A DNA stretch of 64,000 nucleotides from Rhodospirillaceae bacterium (GTDB taxonomy: Bacteria; Pseudomonadota; Alphaproteobacteria; Rhodospirillales; Rhodospirillaceae): contig NSIP01000002.1 in NCBI GenBank assembly GCA_002737725.1, positions 124,001 to 188,000 on the forward strand. Reading direction: 5' to 3'. Positions 34,254 through 42,775 of the stretch are shown in pieces. The notes beneath the pieces were generated by a model. That model saw only the letters and a list, made by a program, of their open reading frames with translations. It ran no database searches and was not told the origin of the DNA. Every line of letters starts with the position of its first letter. The stretch's first letter is position 1. The translations under genes were made by a program, and so were the position numbers.

Positions 34254-35273
34254 TTGAATCTACCCAATCGCAACGCTCAGGTTCGATTGCGTCGCCAACG
34301 CGATGGCTTGCCCGACGCTGGAGATTTTCAAATGGGCGACGGCCCCGTGCCCGAGCCGGGCGACGGTGAGTTTTTAGTTCGCACGATTTATCTGTCGCTT
34401 GATCCCTATATTCGCAAAGCGATTCGTGGCGATCATCCAGGACACGCGGTGCTCAGTGCTGGCGATGTGATCTATGGCCGTGCTGTCGCACGCGTTGTGA
34501 AAAGCCGTCATGCCGGTGTCAAACAGGGCGACTACATGGTTGCTGAAACCGGCTGGCAAAGTTATGCGGTTCTCACGCCCAAAAAAATTGTTCAGCGCAT
34601 CGACCCCGCGATGGGCCCGCTCTCAACCGCCATCGGCGTGCTGGGTATGCCGGGGCTCACAGCGTGGGGCAGCATAGCCCATCTCGCGCCGCCGACAGTG
34701 GGTGACACGTATGTTGTGTCTGCCGCGGCTGGCCCTGTGGGCGGCACGGTTGGGCAGTTGGCCAAGATCGCGGGCGCGCGTGTTGTCGGCATCGCCGGCG
34801 GGAAAGAGAAATGCGACGTCGCTTTGCGTACCTATGGGTTTGACGCTTGCATTGACTATAAAAAAGACGGCTGGGAACAGGCACTCCAACTGGCGTGCCC
34901 GAATGGCATCGATATTTATCACGACAACGTCGGCGCACCGTTACTGATGAAGCTGGTGGCCTACTTTAATCTCTATGCCAAAGTGGTCATGTGTGGACGG
35001 CCTGGTGATTATCACTCGGGTGAGTTCGGTGGTTTAAGCCCGGGGCCCTTCATCGGCAAGCGCGCGCAACTGCGTGGCCTTGTGGTGTATGACTATGAAA
35101 AGGATTTACCCAGGTACCTGCGTGTCGCCTCTACGCTACTGCGCGAAGGTCGCCTACGGTTTAAAGAAGATCATGCCGATGGCATCGAGGACACGCCTGG
35201 GCATTTTCTAAAACTGATGCGCGGCGAGAATGTCGGCAAGGCGATTGTCGCCGTGGGCCCTGAGAAGGGGTAG
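34254..35273 (+). CDS. NADP-dependent medium-chain reductase, copy 2
   Basis: The 339 aa paralogue of the previous gene starts at TTG 34254, supported by an AAGGAG six bases upstream. Motifs are VRTIYLSLDPYIRKAIRGDH, LGMPGLTAWGSIAHLA, VSAAAGPVGGTVGQLAKIAG and YHDNVGAPLLMKLVAYF. Function as for copy 1, with probable change of substrate range. Its stop codon TAG (35271-35273) is formed by the first three bases of a palindromic repeat element that follows. Confidence 0.92.
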   Translation: MNLPNRNAQVRLRRQRDGLPDAGDFQMGDGPVPEPGDGEFLVRTIYLSLDPYIRKAIRGDHPGHAVLSAGDVIYGRAVARVVKSRHAGVKQGDYMVAETGWQSYAVLTPKKIVQRIDPAMGPLSTAIGVLGMPGLTAWGSIAHLAPPTVGDTYVVSAAAGPVGGTVGQLAKIAGARVVGIAGGKEKCDVALRTYGFDACIDYKKDGWEQALQLACPNGIDIYHDNVGAPLLMKLVAYFNLYAKVVMCGRPGDYHSGEFGGLSPGPFIGKRAQLRGLVVYDYEKDLPRYLRVASTLLREGRLRFKEDHADGIEDTPGHFLKLMRGENVGKAIVAVGPEKG

Positions 35274-35349
35274 TAGAGCAGATTTGAGATTCGCCACTCT
35301 TATCGCGGCTGATCTGAGTAGCGATTGTCAAATCCAAAGTTCCACTACA
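35271..35349. repeat. Palindromic repeat element, copy A
   Basis: A 77 bp core beginning TAGTAGAGCAGATTTGAGAT and ending AAATCCAAAGTTCCACTA aligns without gaps to the element at 44976-45052 at about 61 of 77 positions. Its ends are inverted repeats of each other (TAGTGGA-type termini, then GGATCTGACATTCGC-type inner arms). The first three bases are the stop codon of the reductase gene. It lies 18 bp from copy C. Confidence 0.72.
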
Positions 35350-35366
35350 AACCTACATTTGCTTGT

Positions 35367-35437
35367 AGTCATCATGATTCTAACATTCGCAAGTTCGCAG
35401 TCCGAAATGGGATGCGAATGTTAGAATTGGACCACTA
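35367..35437. repeat. Palindromic repeat element, diverged copy C
   Basis: Starts TAGTCATCATGATTCTAAC and ends with GCGAATGTTAGAATTGGACC followed by ACTA. A perfect 15 bp inverted repeat (35378-35392 with 35413-35427) forms the stem. The arms share ACATTCGC and the terminal CCACTA with copies A and B. Its last three bases, read on the minus strand, are the TAG stop codon of the 66 aa gene. Confidence 0.65.
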
Positions 35438-35635
35438 GGGCCTCCCATCATCCCGCAGCAAATCCTGAATATAGCGCGCCATAGCCTCGCGCATATCAGG
35501 GTCATCGATGGCTTTGCTAAATTTTTTACGCAAGGCTTTGACTTTCTTTACGCCGCGTTCCACGTCGATGTCATCAAGTGAGCGCAAAGGTTGTTCGGGT
35601 GTTGGTTTTTGCGCTGGCGGTATTGGCTTGGCCAC
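35435..35635 (-). CDS. Small charged protein, unknown function
   Basis: A 66 aa product from the GTG at 35635, eight bases after the stop of the DedA-like gene. It has a proline-rich start (AKPIPPAQKPTPEQP) and a helical charged C-terminal part (VERGVKKVKALRKKFSKAID, MREAMARYIQDLLRDD). No family is recognised and there is no membrane segment. Its TAG stop is supplied by repeat copy C. Close spacing to the upstream gene supports translation. Confidence 0.55.
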   Translation of the reverse strand: MAKPIPPAQKPTPEQPLRSLDDIDVERGVKKVKALRKKFSKAIDDPDMREAMARYIQDLLRDDGRP

Positions 35636-35643
35636 GGCTGGGT

Positions 35644-36222
35644 TTAGATGAGCGTCACGGCTGCGATGCCGCCGATCACAAGAGCTAAGAATGACCAACT
35701 GACCAGATCCAAGCGCTTTTCGATGAAGGCTTGCACCGGCTCGCCATAAACGCGCAGCAAGGCTGCAATGGCAAAAAACCGCACGCCGCGCGTGACGACT
35801 GAGGCCAATATAAAAGCCAAAAAATTGAAATGCGCTGCACCACTGGCAATGGTCACAAGCTTGTAGGGGATGGGCGTCAGCCCTTTGATCAGAATGACCG
35901 CCGTGCCCCACTCGGTATACCAAGTTTGAAATTCTTGCGCACCTTTTTGCAAGCCATAGGCACCGATCAGCCATTGTCCCAGCGTGTCGTACAGGAAGTA
36001 ACCGATGGCATAGCCGAACATCCCGCCGATCACGGATGCAACAGTGCATACCGTCGCAATCGTAAAGGCACGGTCGCGGCGCGCTAACACCATGGGAATA
36101 ACCATGGCATCGGGCGGGATTGGAAAAAAAGAGCTTTCCGCAAACGAGACTGCAGCCAGGGCATGCAGTGATTTGGGGTGGGCCGAAAGGCGGATGAGAA
36201 AATCGTAGAGCGGACGGAACAT
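35644..36222 (-). CDS. DedA/YqaA-like (SNARE-associated) membrane protein
   Basis: The 192 aa protein has four to five membrane segments. The family motif is FAESSFFPIPPDAMVIPMVL (29-48), with GYAIGYFLYDTLGQWLIGAY and KGLTPIPYKLVTIASGAAHF later. YqaA/DedA proteins are lipid or proton-linked scaffold transporters affecting envelope homeostasis. The gene is 16 bp downstream of dctM on the same strand but has no known functional link to it. Confidence 0.88.
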   Translation of the reverse strand: MFRPLYDFLIRLSAHPKSLHALAAVSFAESSFFPIPPDAMVIPMVLARRDRAFTIATVCTVASVIGGMFGYAIGYFLYDTLGQWLIGAYGLQKGAQEFQTWYTEWGTAVILIKGLTPIPYKLVTIASGAAHFNFLAFILASVVTRGVRFFAIAALLRVYGEPVQAFIEKRLDLVSWSFLALVIGGIAAVTLI

Positions 36223-36238
36223 GGGCTGTGGTGGGCTC

Positions 36239-37567
36239 TTACTTTATAAGGAACAAACTCAGCGGCGGATAGAACGCGACAATCCACAGCACGATAATCA
36301 TGAGAATCAGAAACGGCCACACGCCCTTGATGATGGTCACAAAATCTTCGCGGAAGGCGCCCATCGCCACAATGATGTTGAGCCCCATCGGCGGTGTGAG
36401 GTAACCAATCTCAAGGTTTACAGTCATCATGATGCCGAAGTGAACCAAATCCATACCGTAGCTTTGCGCCATGGGCGGCAGCAGCGGCGAGAGAATTAGG
36501 ATCGCAGAACCTGAATCAAGGAAGCATCCCACCACCAGCAAGAAAAGGTTGACCAGCAAGATGAACATGAATTTAGAGTCGATATAGCCCGTCAGCCACT
36601 CGACAAGTTGGTTGGGCACTTGCTGGTACGTCAAGAATACATTGAGCGACAACGCCAGCGCCAAGATGGGAAACAAGCTGCCCATCATGGTCGATGTTTC
36701 GCCGACCGTGCGCCAAATGAGGCGGCCCATTTCCGAAATCGATCCATTGAAATTTTTGATGTCGCCCCGCACCAAATACATAAACCCGTGTTTATGGACC
36801 AGCGACTCAACCAAAATTGCAGTGAGCACTGCCACGGCTGCCGACTCTGTGGGCGTGAAGTAGCCAGAGTAAATGCCGCCGAGAATGATCACGGGCGTCA
36901 GCAGCGCACCAATCGATTGAATGAAGCTTGAGAGAATTTCATTTGCTGACCACCACTGGCCGCGATCACGCGTCCAATTCACGGCCATCGAGTAAATGAT
37001 AAAGACGCCCAGCAAGACTAGCCCCGGTCCAATACCGGCAATGAACAGGTCGGCGATGGAGGCTTGGGTCATGATCCCATAAAGGATCAGGGGTATGCTG
37101 GGGGGAATAATAATGCCCAAGGTGCCGCCCGCACACAGCATACCAATCGAAAACGTGCGCTGGTATCCGGCGGCGATCAGTGCCGGGTACATGATGGAAC
37201 CAACAGCCAGCAGCGTGACAATTGATGAGCCGGAAATGGCCGCGAAAATTCCACAGGCCAGGAGGGCAGCGACGGCAAGACCGCCCGGCACGGGGCGCAT
37301 GAGCGCCCGCATGAGATTAATCAATCGTTCCGCGATGGAGCCTTGCGACATAATCGCACCGGCGAGGATATACAGCGGCACCGACAGCAGGACCTCGCGG
37401 TTAGAGGCATCCCACATGTCGTAGATGACATTCATCAACTCGCCGTCGCCCCAAAAATAATAGGCTGCGAACGTGGCGACGCCGATAATCACAACAATAT
37501 TCTGGCGCGCAATCAACAGCGCGATCAGAACCACAGGCAGCGCGAACCCGGCAATGGTGGCGCTCAT
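36239..37567 (-). CDS. dctM: TRAP transporter large permease subunit DctM
   Basis: The 442 aa protein has about 12 membrane segments. It has FAAISGSSIVTLLAVGSIMY and CAGGTLGIIIPPSIPLILYG, the conserved DctM pore motifs, and LVVGCFLDSGSAILILSPLL near the C-terminus. It imports organic acids driven by the sodium or proton gradient, with DctQ and a receptor. It overlaps dctQ by ATGA (37564-37567). No receptor gene adjoins; three receptors lie elsewhere in the window. Confidence 0.94.
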   Translation of the reverse strand: MSATIAGFALPVVLIALLIARQNIVVIIGVATFAAYYFWGDGELMNVIYDMWDASNREVLLSVPLYILAGAIMSQGSIAERLINLMRALMRPVPGGLAVAALLACGIFAAISGSSIVTLLAVGSIMYPALIAAGYQRTFSIGMLCAGGTLGIIIPPSIPLILYGIMTQASIADLFIAGIGPGLVLLGVFIIYSMAVNWTRDRGQWWSANEILSSFIQSIGALLTPVIILGGIYSGYFTPTESAAVAVLTAILVESLVHKHGFMYLVRGDIKNFNGSISEMGRLIWRTVGETSTMMGSLFPILALALSLNVFLTYQQVPNQLVEWLTGYIDSKFMFILLVNLFLLVVGCFLDSGSAILILSPLLPPMAQSYGMDLVHFGIMMTVNLEIGYLTPPMGLNIIVAMGAFREDFVTIIKGVWPFLILMIIVLWIVAFYPPLSLFLIK

Positions 37568-38148
37568 GGGCGCTCTCCTTTGGCCGCGCGCTCGTGATCA
37601 AATGAATCGTGTCCGTATAGAATTTCCTTTACCTGCTCGTCTGATGGAACTTCGGCGCTGCCGCCACTCGCGGGCCTGATTTCGGGGTAAAGGCCATAGA
37701 GAAAATGACGGATGGCGACGAAGCCAAAACCGATTGCAATTGTCATTTGCACCGGCCAGATCGGGTTGCGTAGCACCGGTGCCACGTCTTTTAGATCGTA
37801 GCTTTCCAAGCTGACTTTGACTGCGACGGCGCACATGAATGCGCAGAACATAGCGAACCCAAACTCGCTGATTCGTTCCATTAATTTTTCGTGCTTAGCC
37901 GAGAACATCTTGTCGGCAAAATGGGGGCGATAATGGCTGCCTGCAGCCGAAGCCAATCCGATACCGATATACGAGACAACAATCATTCCGATCACGGCCA
38001 GCTGGGGTGCACCAAAAGCACCCGAACCGGTGATCTCGCGCTTTAACACGTCGTAAATCAACGCTCCCGCTATGACCAGAAACGCTATGAAACACAAGAA
38101 CTGCTCGAAGATTCTCAGGCGGTTCAAGAACGTTTTCGCAAAATTCAT
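37564..38148 (-). CDS. dctQ: TRAP transporter small permease subunit DctQ
   Basis: The ATG at 38148 after GGGGGA is taken as the start (194 aa); the frame continues upstream to 38217. Four membrane segments are seen, beginning IFEQFLCFIAFLVIAGALIY. ASAAGSHYRPHFADKMFSAK matches the loop of DctQ where the family has a short charged motif. It forms the complex with DctM and carries an extended acidic C-terminus. It is unusual in lacking an adjacent dctP. Confidence 0.88.
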   Translation of the reverse strand: MNFAKTFLNRLRIFEQFLCFIAFLVIAGALIYDVLKREITGSGAFGAPQLAVIGMIVVSYIGIGLASAAGSHYRPHFADKMFSAKHEKLMERISEFGFAMFCAFMCAVAVKVSLESYDLKDVAPVLRNPIWPVQMTIAIGFGFVAIRHFLYGLYPEIRPASGGSAEVPSDEQVKEILYGHDSFDHERAAKGERP

Positions 38149-38394
38149 CAATCCCCCACCCCAGGCCCTCCGCCCAGATTGCCAGGCATCATAAGGGTTC
38201 ACTTGGCCGTGTCTCAAACAGAATCTCTAAAATTTCATACATATGGCTTTCGGGCGAACGTGTGGGTGGCCTTTTGAACAACTCAAGCCTCGAGGGTTGA
38301 GGTGGAGCAGTGTCTGCCTCAGGATTTCATTGATACAGGTCTGGATTAGAAATCTTCTCTCGTTAGAGTGCGAATCTGAAACAATGAGGATGTG

Positions 38395-39627
38395 ATGGCT
38401 GGTTCCCTAGACCATATCAAAGTCCTGGATTTATCGCGGGTATTGGCGGGGCCATGGGCCACCCAGATCCTGGGCGATCTTGGCGCCGAGGTGATCAAGA
38501 TCGAGCGCCCCATCACGGGCGATGACACGCGTGGTTGGGGCCCGCCTTACATTAAAGACGCCCAAGGCCACGATGCGGCGGCGGCGTACTACGTCATGAC
38601 CAATCGCAACAAAAAATCCATTGCCATTGATATTGCAATGCCTGAGGGCCAAGACATTGTGCGCAATCTCATTGCTCAGTCAGATGTTGTCGTTGAGAAC
38701 TACAAAGCAGATGGTCTGAAAAAATACGGTCTCGATTACGACTCGATCAAGAAACTCCATCCGGGCATCGTCTATTGCTCCATCACTGGGTTTGGGCAAA
38801 CCGGCCCATACGCTCACAAGCCCGGGTACGACCTCATCGCCCAGGCCATGGCTGGGCTCATGAGTGTCACGGGCAATCCACCTGGTACACCTGGCGATGA
38901 CCCCATGAAGGTCGGCGTCGGCGTGTCAGACTTATTCACCGGCCTCTATGCCACGGTTGGAATTTTGGCAGCCTTGCGTCACAAGGAAAAAACCGGTGAA
39001 GGCCAGCACATTGATGTGGCGTTGTTGGATACCACCATCGCCATGATGACCAACATGGCGCAGAATTTTTTAGTTTCGGGACAAGTTCCCACGCGCATTG
39101 GCAGTGCTCACGTTAATATTGTTCCCTTTGGCACATTTGAAGTTCAAGACGGCCACATCATTGTGACGGTGGGCAACGACACACAGTTTCGACGTTTGTG
39201 TCAGGTTTTGGGTGCGCCGCATTTGGCCGACGACTCTCGTTTTCACACCAATTCGGCCCGCGTCACGCACCGTGCTAAGACCAATGCAGCACTAAAACCC
39301 TTATTTATGCAGCACAAACAACTCGAGCTGATTGCAGCGCTTGAAGCTGCGCTCGTCCCTGTGGGCCCGATTTACACTGTTGATCAGGTCTTTGAAGATC
39401 CACAAGTCAAAGCGCGTAACATCGTCAAACACACAGATGCGGGAGGCGGCATTCAAGCGCAGATTGTCCGCAACCCGTTGGTGATGTCGGGCACGCCGAT
39501 CGAGCGCATTCAAGCGCCGCCCATGTTGGGCGAGCACACCACGGATATCCTCTCGCGGCTTCTCAGCCTCTCGCCAGAAGCGATTGCAGATTTAACCGCG
39601 CGCGGTATCGTGGGCGATAAAACATAA
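38395..39627 (+). CDS. CaiB/BaiF family CoA-transferase
   Basis: The ATG at 38395 has GAGGA six bases upstream (a GTG at 38392 is also possible); 410 aa. Class III CoA-transferase signatures are VLDLSRVLAGPWATQILGDL at the N-terminus, YYVMTNRNKKSIAIDI, and GEGQHIDVALLDTTIAM with the aspartate expected to form the acyl anhydride. The C-terminal part has GPIYTVDQVFEDPQVKARN. It transfers CoA between organic acids in catabolism. The CpeT-like gene follows after 10 bp. Confidence 0.93.
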   Translation: MAGSLDHIKVLDLSRVLAGPWATQILGDLGAEVIKIERPITGDDTRGWGPPYIKDAQGHDAAAAYYVMTNRNKKSIAIDIAMPEGQDIVRNLIAQSDVVVENYKADGLKKYGLDYDSIKKLHPGIVYCSITGFGQTGPYAHKPGYDLIAQAMAGLMSVTGNPPGTPGDDPMKVGVGVSDLFTGLYATVGILAALRHKEKTGEGQHIDVALLDTTIAMMTNMAQNFLVSGQVPTRIGSAHVNIVPFGTFEVQDGHIIVTVGNDTQFRRLCQVLGAPHLADDSRFHTNSARVTHRAKTNAALKPLFMQHKQLELIAALEAALVPVGPIYTVDQVFEDPQVKARNIVKHTDAGGGIQAQIVRNPLVMSGTPIERIQAPPMLGEHTTDILSRLLSLSPEAIADLTARGIVGDKT

Positions 39628-39637
39628 GAGGTCGATT

Positions 39638-40312
39638 ATGCTCACACGTATCGTTGTTTTTCTGGTTGGTATTGCGGGCGTCGCGCACGCCGCGACATTG
39701 GCTGAAAACCTTACTGCCGAGCGCGTGACATTATTGAATTGGGTACAGGGGTCATTCAGTAACGCTCGCCAAACACGTGAAGGAACCAATGCTTTGGCTG
39801 ACAAGCCAGCTGCTGCAGATGCCGCGCCTGATCTGCTGTTTCCAATCTTCAAAAAAATCGATGTTCCGGCATTGGGCGCGCATGTGGTGTATTTGCAATG
39901 GCCCATGGGTTCGCCCGAGGGCAAGCTACAGCGCCAGCGCATTTGGGTTTTTGCTGATGATCCAGCACGCAACGCGATCATGATGAAGTTCTATACGTTG
40001 AAAGAACCGCAGAAATGGCTCAATGCGCACCTTGAGCCCGGCAAAGTCAGGGCCATGGCCGCCGCCGATGTCATTCCTTATCCGCCGGCGTGCGATTTGC
40101 CATTTCGACGTCATGGCGATGTGTTCTTGGGCGAAATCCCCAGGGGCGATTGTAAAATCGTGTCGCAGGAGACGAAAACGTCGATGACTATCAATGGGCG
40201 CATCATCGTCAGCAAAAATCAGGTTTGGTATAATGAATCGGGAACTCGCGACAATGGCGCGGTGGTGTTTCAAGTTCCCCGCTCTGGCGCCTACGAATTC
40301 GACCGTCGCTAA
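39638..40312 (+). CDS. Exported CpeT/CpcT-like protein
   Basis: The 224 aa protein has a signal peptide (1 to about 18). It shows the layout of the CpeT/CpcT family: LLNWVQGSFSNARQTREG at the start, YLQWPMGSPEGKLQRQRIWV with the conserved RQR, and CDLPFRRHGDVFLGEIPRGDCK. In cyanobacteria these proteins attach bilins to phycobiliproteins; no phycobiliprotein or bilin gene is seen here, so a lipocalin-like ligand-binding role is more likely. An AGAGGT ribosome site precedes the ATG. Confidence 0.78.
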   Translation: MLTRIVVFLVGIAGVAHAATLAENLTAERVTLLNWVQGSFSNARQTREGTNALADKPAAADAAPDLLFPIFKKIDVPALGAHVVYLQWPMGSPEGKLQRQRIWVFADDPARNAIMMKFYTLKEPQKWLNAHLEPGKVRAMAAADVIPYPPACDLPFRRHGDVFLGEIPRGDCKIVSQETKTSMTINGRIIVSKNQVWYNESGTRDNGAVVFQVPRSGAYEFDRR

Positions 40313-40315
40313 ACG

Positions 40316-40573
40316 TTACTGTTGATTCCACTCTTCCGTGGTTCGCTCGCTCACGGGCTCGGCGTAGGGGCCGCGGTATGGCCGCACGTTCGACACGACA
40401 ATACAAAAAAACACATGGCTGATGGTAAAGCACGCCACCACCGGCCACGGCGGCAGACCATCAAATATCGTAAACATTAGCCAGCCCAGCACAATAAAAA
40501 CCCCGACCGTCATCCAAACGATCACGCGCTTAGTGTTCATGGTGGGGCCAGCGCTGCGAGATAATGTGGGCAT
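40316..40573 (-). CDS. Small membrane protein, unknown function
   Basis: Start is uncertain: ATG at 40573 (85 aa) or at 40540 (MNTKRVIVWMTVG, 74 aa); neither has a clear ribosome site. Two membrane helices (VIVWMTVGVFIVLGWLMF, then VVACFTISHVFFCIVVSNV) are followed by a soluble tail ending RTTEEWNQQ. No family is recognised. It lies between the convergent end of the CpeT-like gene and the chromate transporter gene. Confidence 0.6.
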   Translation of the reverse strand: MPTLSRSAGPTMNTKRVIVWMTVGVFIVLGWLMFTIFDGLPPWPVVACFTISHVFFCIVVSNVRPYRGPYAEPVSERTTEEWNQQ

Positions 40574-40618
40574 GTCTGAATGATACGCCAAGCCCCACAA
40601 GAGTCCAAGATCGCGATG

Positions 40619-41992
40619 TCAGCCCGCCAGCATTTTCCAGCCAAATCCAATAGCCGCCGCTCCCACTAACGTCGAGCCGACGCCCATATGAAAGCGCAAG
40701 ATGGCCAGCATGCTGGCCACCGAGATGAACAGGGCCGCGATATCAATAGTGGCCCAATCCGGGATGCTGAGGTGCAAGGCCCCGATGGTGCGATCCTCAA
40801 CCACGGCAAACAGCACGTGAATGGCAAACCACACTGACAAATTCAAAATGACGCCGACAACCGCAGCGGTGATGCACGACAACGCCGCATGTAGCCAGCG
40901 CCGACCCAACAGTGCTTCCACATAGGGCGCGCCCACAAAGATCCACATAAAACTTGGCGCAAACGTCACCCATACCGTCAGCGTGGACCCCATGACGCCC
41001 GCCATCAATGGCGACATTCCCAAATCAGCGCGAAAGGCAGCTAAATAGCCGACGAATTGTAGCACCATGATCAGGGGGCCTGGCGTGGTTTCCGCCATCG
41101 CCAGCCCATCAAGCATCTCGCGCGGGCTCAGCCAGCCATAGACATCCACGGCTTGCTGCGCCACGTAGGCCAGCACCGAATAGGCACCTCCAAACGTGAC
41201 CACCGCAGCTTGACTAAAGAATGTGCCAAGAGCGGTCAAAACATGGCCTGGTCCCAGCCATGCCCAACAGGCCGCTACGGGCACCAGCCAGATCGTCAGC
41301 CATAGGATTGCGGTTGTTATGGCGGACTGTGTGTTTGGTGTGATGTGCGGCATGCGTCCATCAAGAATCGCGCGGTCAATAACGGCTAGTGTTGCATCAG
41401 CGCTTTGAGGAACTTGGGAACTTGGGATCAGGTGTTTGTTCCAAAAATTTGCAGCGATGCCAAAGAGGGCTGCGAGCGCGATGATCGCCGGGAAGGGCAC
41501 CGCGAATAAGAAGATGGCGATGAATGCACTCACAGCCACGGCGATCATCACGTTATTTTTCAGGGCGCGCTTGCCAATGCGCACGACCGCCTCCACCACA
41601 ACGGCAAGAATGGCCGCTTTCAGGCCGAAGAACACAGCAGTGACCCATGCCAGATGGCCATAACCCGCATAGAGAATACTCAGTGCCATGATGACCACAA
41701 AGCCCGGCGCGATGAATAGCAAGCCTGCCATCAATCCACCCGACGTTCGATGTATCAGCCAGCCAATGTAAGTGGCCAGTTGCTGGGCCTCGGGCCCTGG
41801 CAGCAAAATGCAATAGTTCAGGGCGTGCAAAAAGCGCGCCTCGCTGATCCACTTTTTCTCGTCGACCAGAATGCGATGCATCACGGCGATCTGGCTAGCG
41901 GGTCCGCCAAAACTCAGTGCTGCCACCCGCAGCCATACATTTAAGGCGTCGCTGCGTGAGATAGAGTCGCGAGCGTTGTCTAGGTTTTGCAT
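40619..41992 (-). CDS. chrA: Chromate transporter ChrA
   Basis: The start is set at 41992 (MQNLDNARDSISRSD); the open frame continues to 42433 but runs antisense through the GST gene and is not family-like. The 457 aa protein contains two CHR domains of about six helices each: LRVAALSFGGPASQIAVMHR with LLPGPEAQQLATYIGW, and FSQAAVVTFGGAYSVLAYVA with AETTPGPLIMVLQFVGYLA. It exports chromate, in the long two-domain form. It is divergent from the GST gene, a frequent partner in detoxification. Confidence 0.92.
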   Translation of the reverse strand: MQNLDNARDSISRSDALNVWLRVAALSFGGPASQIAVMHRILVDEKKWISEARFLHALNYCILLPGPEAQQLATYIGWLIHRTSGGLMAGLLFIAPGFVVIMALSILYAGYGHLAWVTAVFFGLKAAILAVVVEAVVRIGKRALKNNVMIAVAVSAFIAIFLFAVPFPAIIALAALFGIAANFWNKHLIPSSQVPQSADATLAVIDRAILDGRMPHITPNTQSAITTAILWLTIWLVPVAACWAWLGPGHVLTALGTFFSQAAVVTFGGAYSVLAYVAQQAVDVYGWLSPREMLDGLAMAETTPGPLIMVLQFVGYLAAFRADLGMSPLMAGVMGSTLTVWVTFAPSFMWIFVGAPYVEALLGRRWLHAALSCITAAVVGVILNLSVWFAIHVLFAVVEDRTIGALHLSIPDWATIDIAALFISVASMLAILRFHMGVGSTLVGAAAIGFGWKMLAG

Positions 41993-42055
41993 GAAAGGCC
42001 CAATTTGCAGTACAGTGGGCTGTGCAATTTTCCCACCATTAAATATGGACCACAG

Positions 42056-42742
42056 ATGATCGACCTTTACTACTGGCCCACACCTAACGGCCACAAGATT
42101 CCGATTATGCTGGAAGAGTGCGGGCTCGCGTACAAAACCCATCCGATCAATATGCTGAAGGGCGACCAGTTCGACCCGGCGTATTTGGCGCTCAATCCCA
42201 ACAATAAAATTCCAACAATTGTTGATCAGGATGGACCGGGCGGGAAGCCCTACAAGGTGTTCGAATCTGGCGCGATCCTGATGTACCTCGCTGAAAAGAC
42301 CGGCATGTTCATGCCGCGCGAGATGGCCGCGCGCTTTGAAGTTCTTCAATGGACTATTTTTCAAGTGGCCAACGTCGGGCCGATGTTCGGCCAATGTGGG
42401 CACTTCATGCAGTACGCGCCCAAGAAAATTCAATACGGCATTGATCGTTATCAGAACGAAACTAAACGCCTCTACCGGGTTATGGATAAACGTCTCAGCA
42501 TCGTTCCGTATTTAGCGGGCGATTATTCCATTGCCGATATGGCGACCTACCCGTGGGTGAAGATCAACCATTTCCACGACATCAACATTGACGAGTACCC
42601 CCATGTGAAACGCTGGCGCGAAGCCGTCGGGTCGCGCCCCGCCGTTATCAAAGGCTGCGCGTTGTTGGAAGATGTGATGAAACTCGGCAACCCCGACAAA
42701 GAGGCGTTTGATAACTTGTTCAACAAGCAAAAGACGGTGTAA
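42056..42742 (+). CDS. Glutathione S-transferase, YghU/YfcG (Nu) type
   Basis: The start at 42056 (MIDLYYWPTPNGHKI) gives 228 aa. The N-terminal thioredoxin-like domain carries LNPNNKIPTIVDQDGPGG and FESGAILMYLAEKTG (glutathione-binding Glu-Ser). The helical C-terminal domain has PMFGQCGHFMQYAPKKIQYG and YLAGDYSIADMATYPWV. YghU/YfcG enzymes are disulfide-bond reductases using glutathione in the cytoplasm. It is divergent from chrA, and glutathione chemistry is known to act on chromate. Confidence 0.92.
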   Translation: MIDLYYWPTPNGHKIPIMLEECGLAYKTHPINMLKGDQFDPAYLALNPNNKIPTIVDQDGPGGKPYKVFESGAILMYLAEKTGMFMPREMAARFEVLQWTIFQVANVGPMFGQCGHFMQYAPKKIQYGIDRYQNETKRLYRVMDKRLSIVPYLAGDYSIADMATYPWVKINHFHDINIDEYPHVKRWREAVGSRPAVIKGCALLEDVMKLGNPDKEAFDNLFNKQKTV

Positions 42743-42775
42743 CCCCAAACGCCATCGAGGATGGCGGCGTGGGTG

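Noticed and set aside
35639-36049. A longer frame upstream of the 66 aa gene.
   Set aside because: It overlaps the DedA-like gene in another frame; the GTG at 35635 after the DedA stop is the better start.
38281-38305. CTCAAGCCTCGAGGGTTGAG near-palindrome upstream of the CoA-transferase.
   Set aside because: It is a short imperfect palindrome in a gap of about 250 bp with no other support as operator or terminator.
41993-42433. A 147-residue N-terminal extension of the chromate transporter frame.
   Set aside because: It runs antisense through the GST gene and does not resemble ChrA; family homology starts at about 41950.
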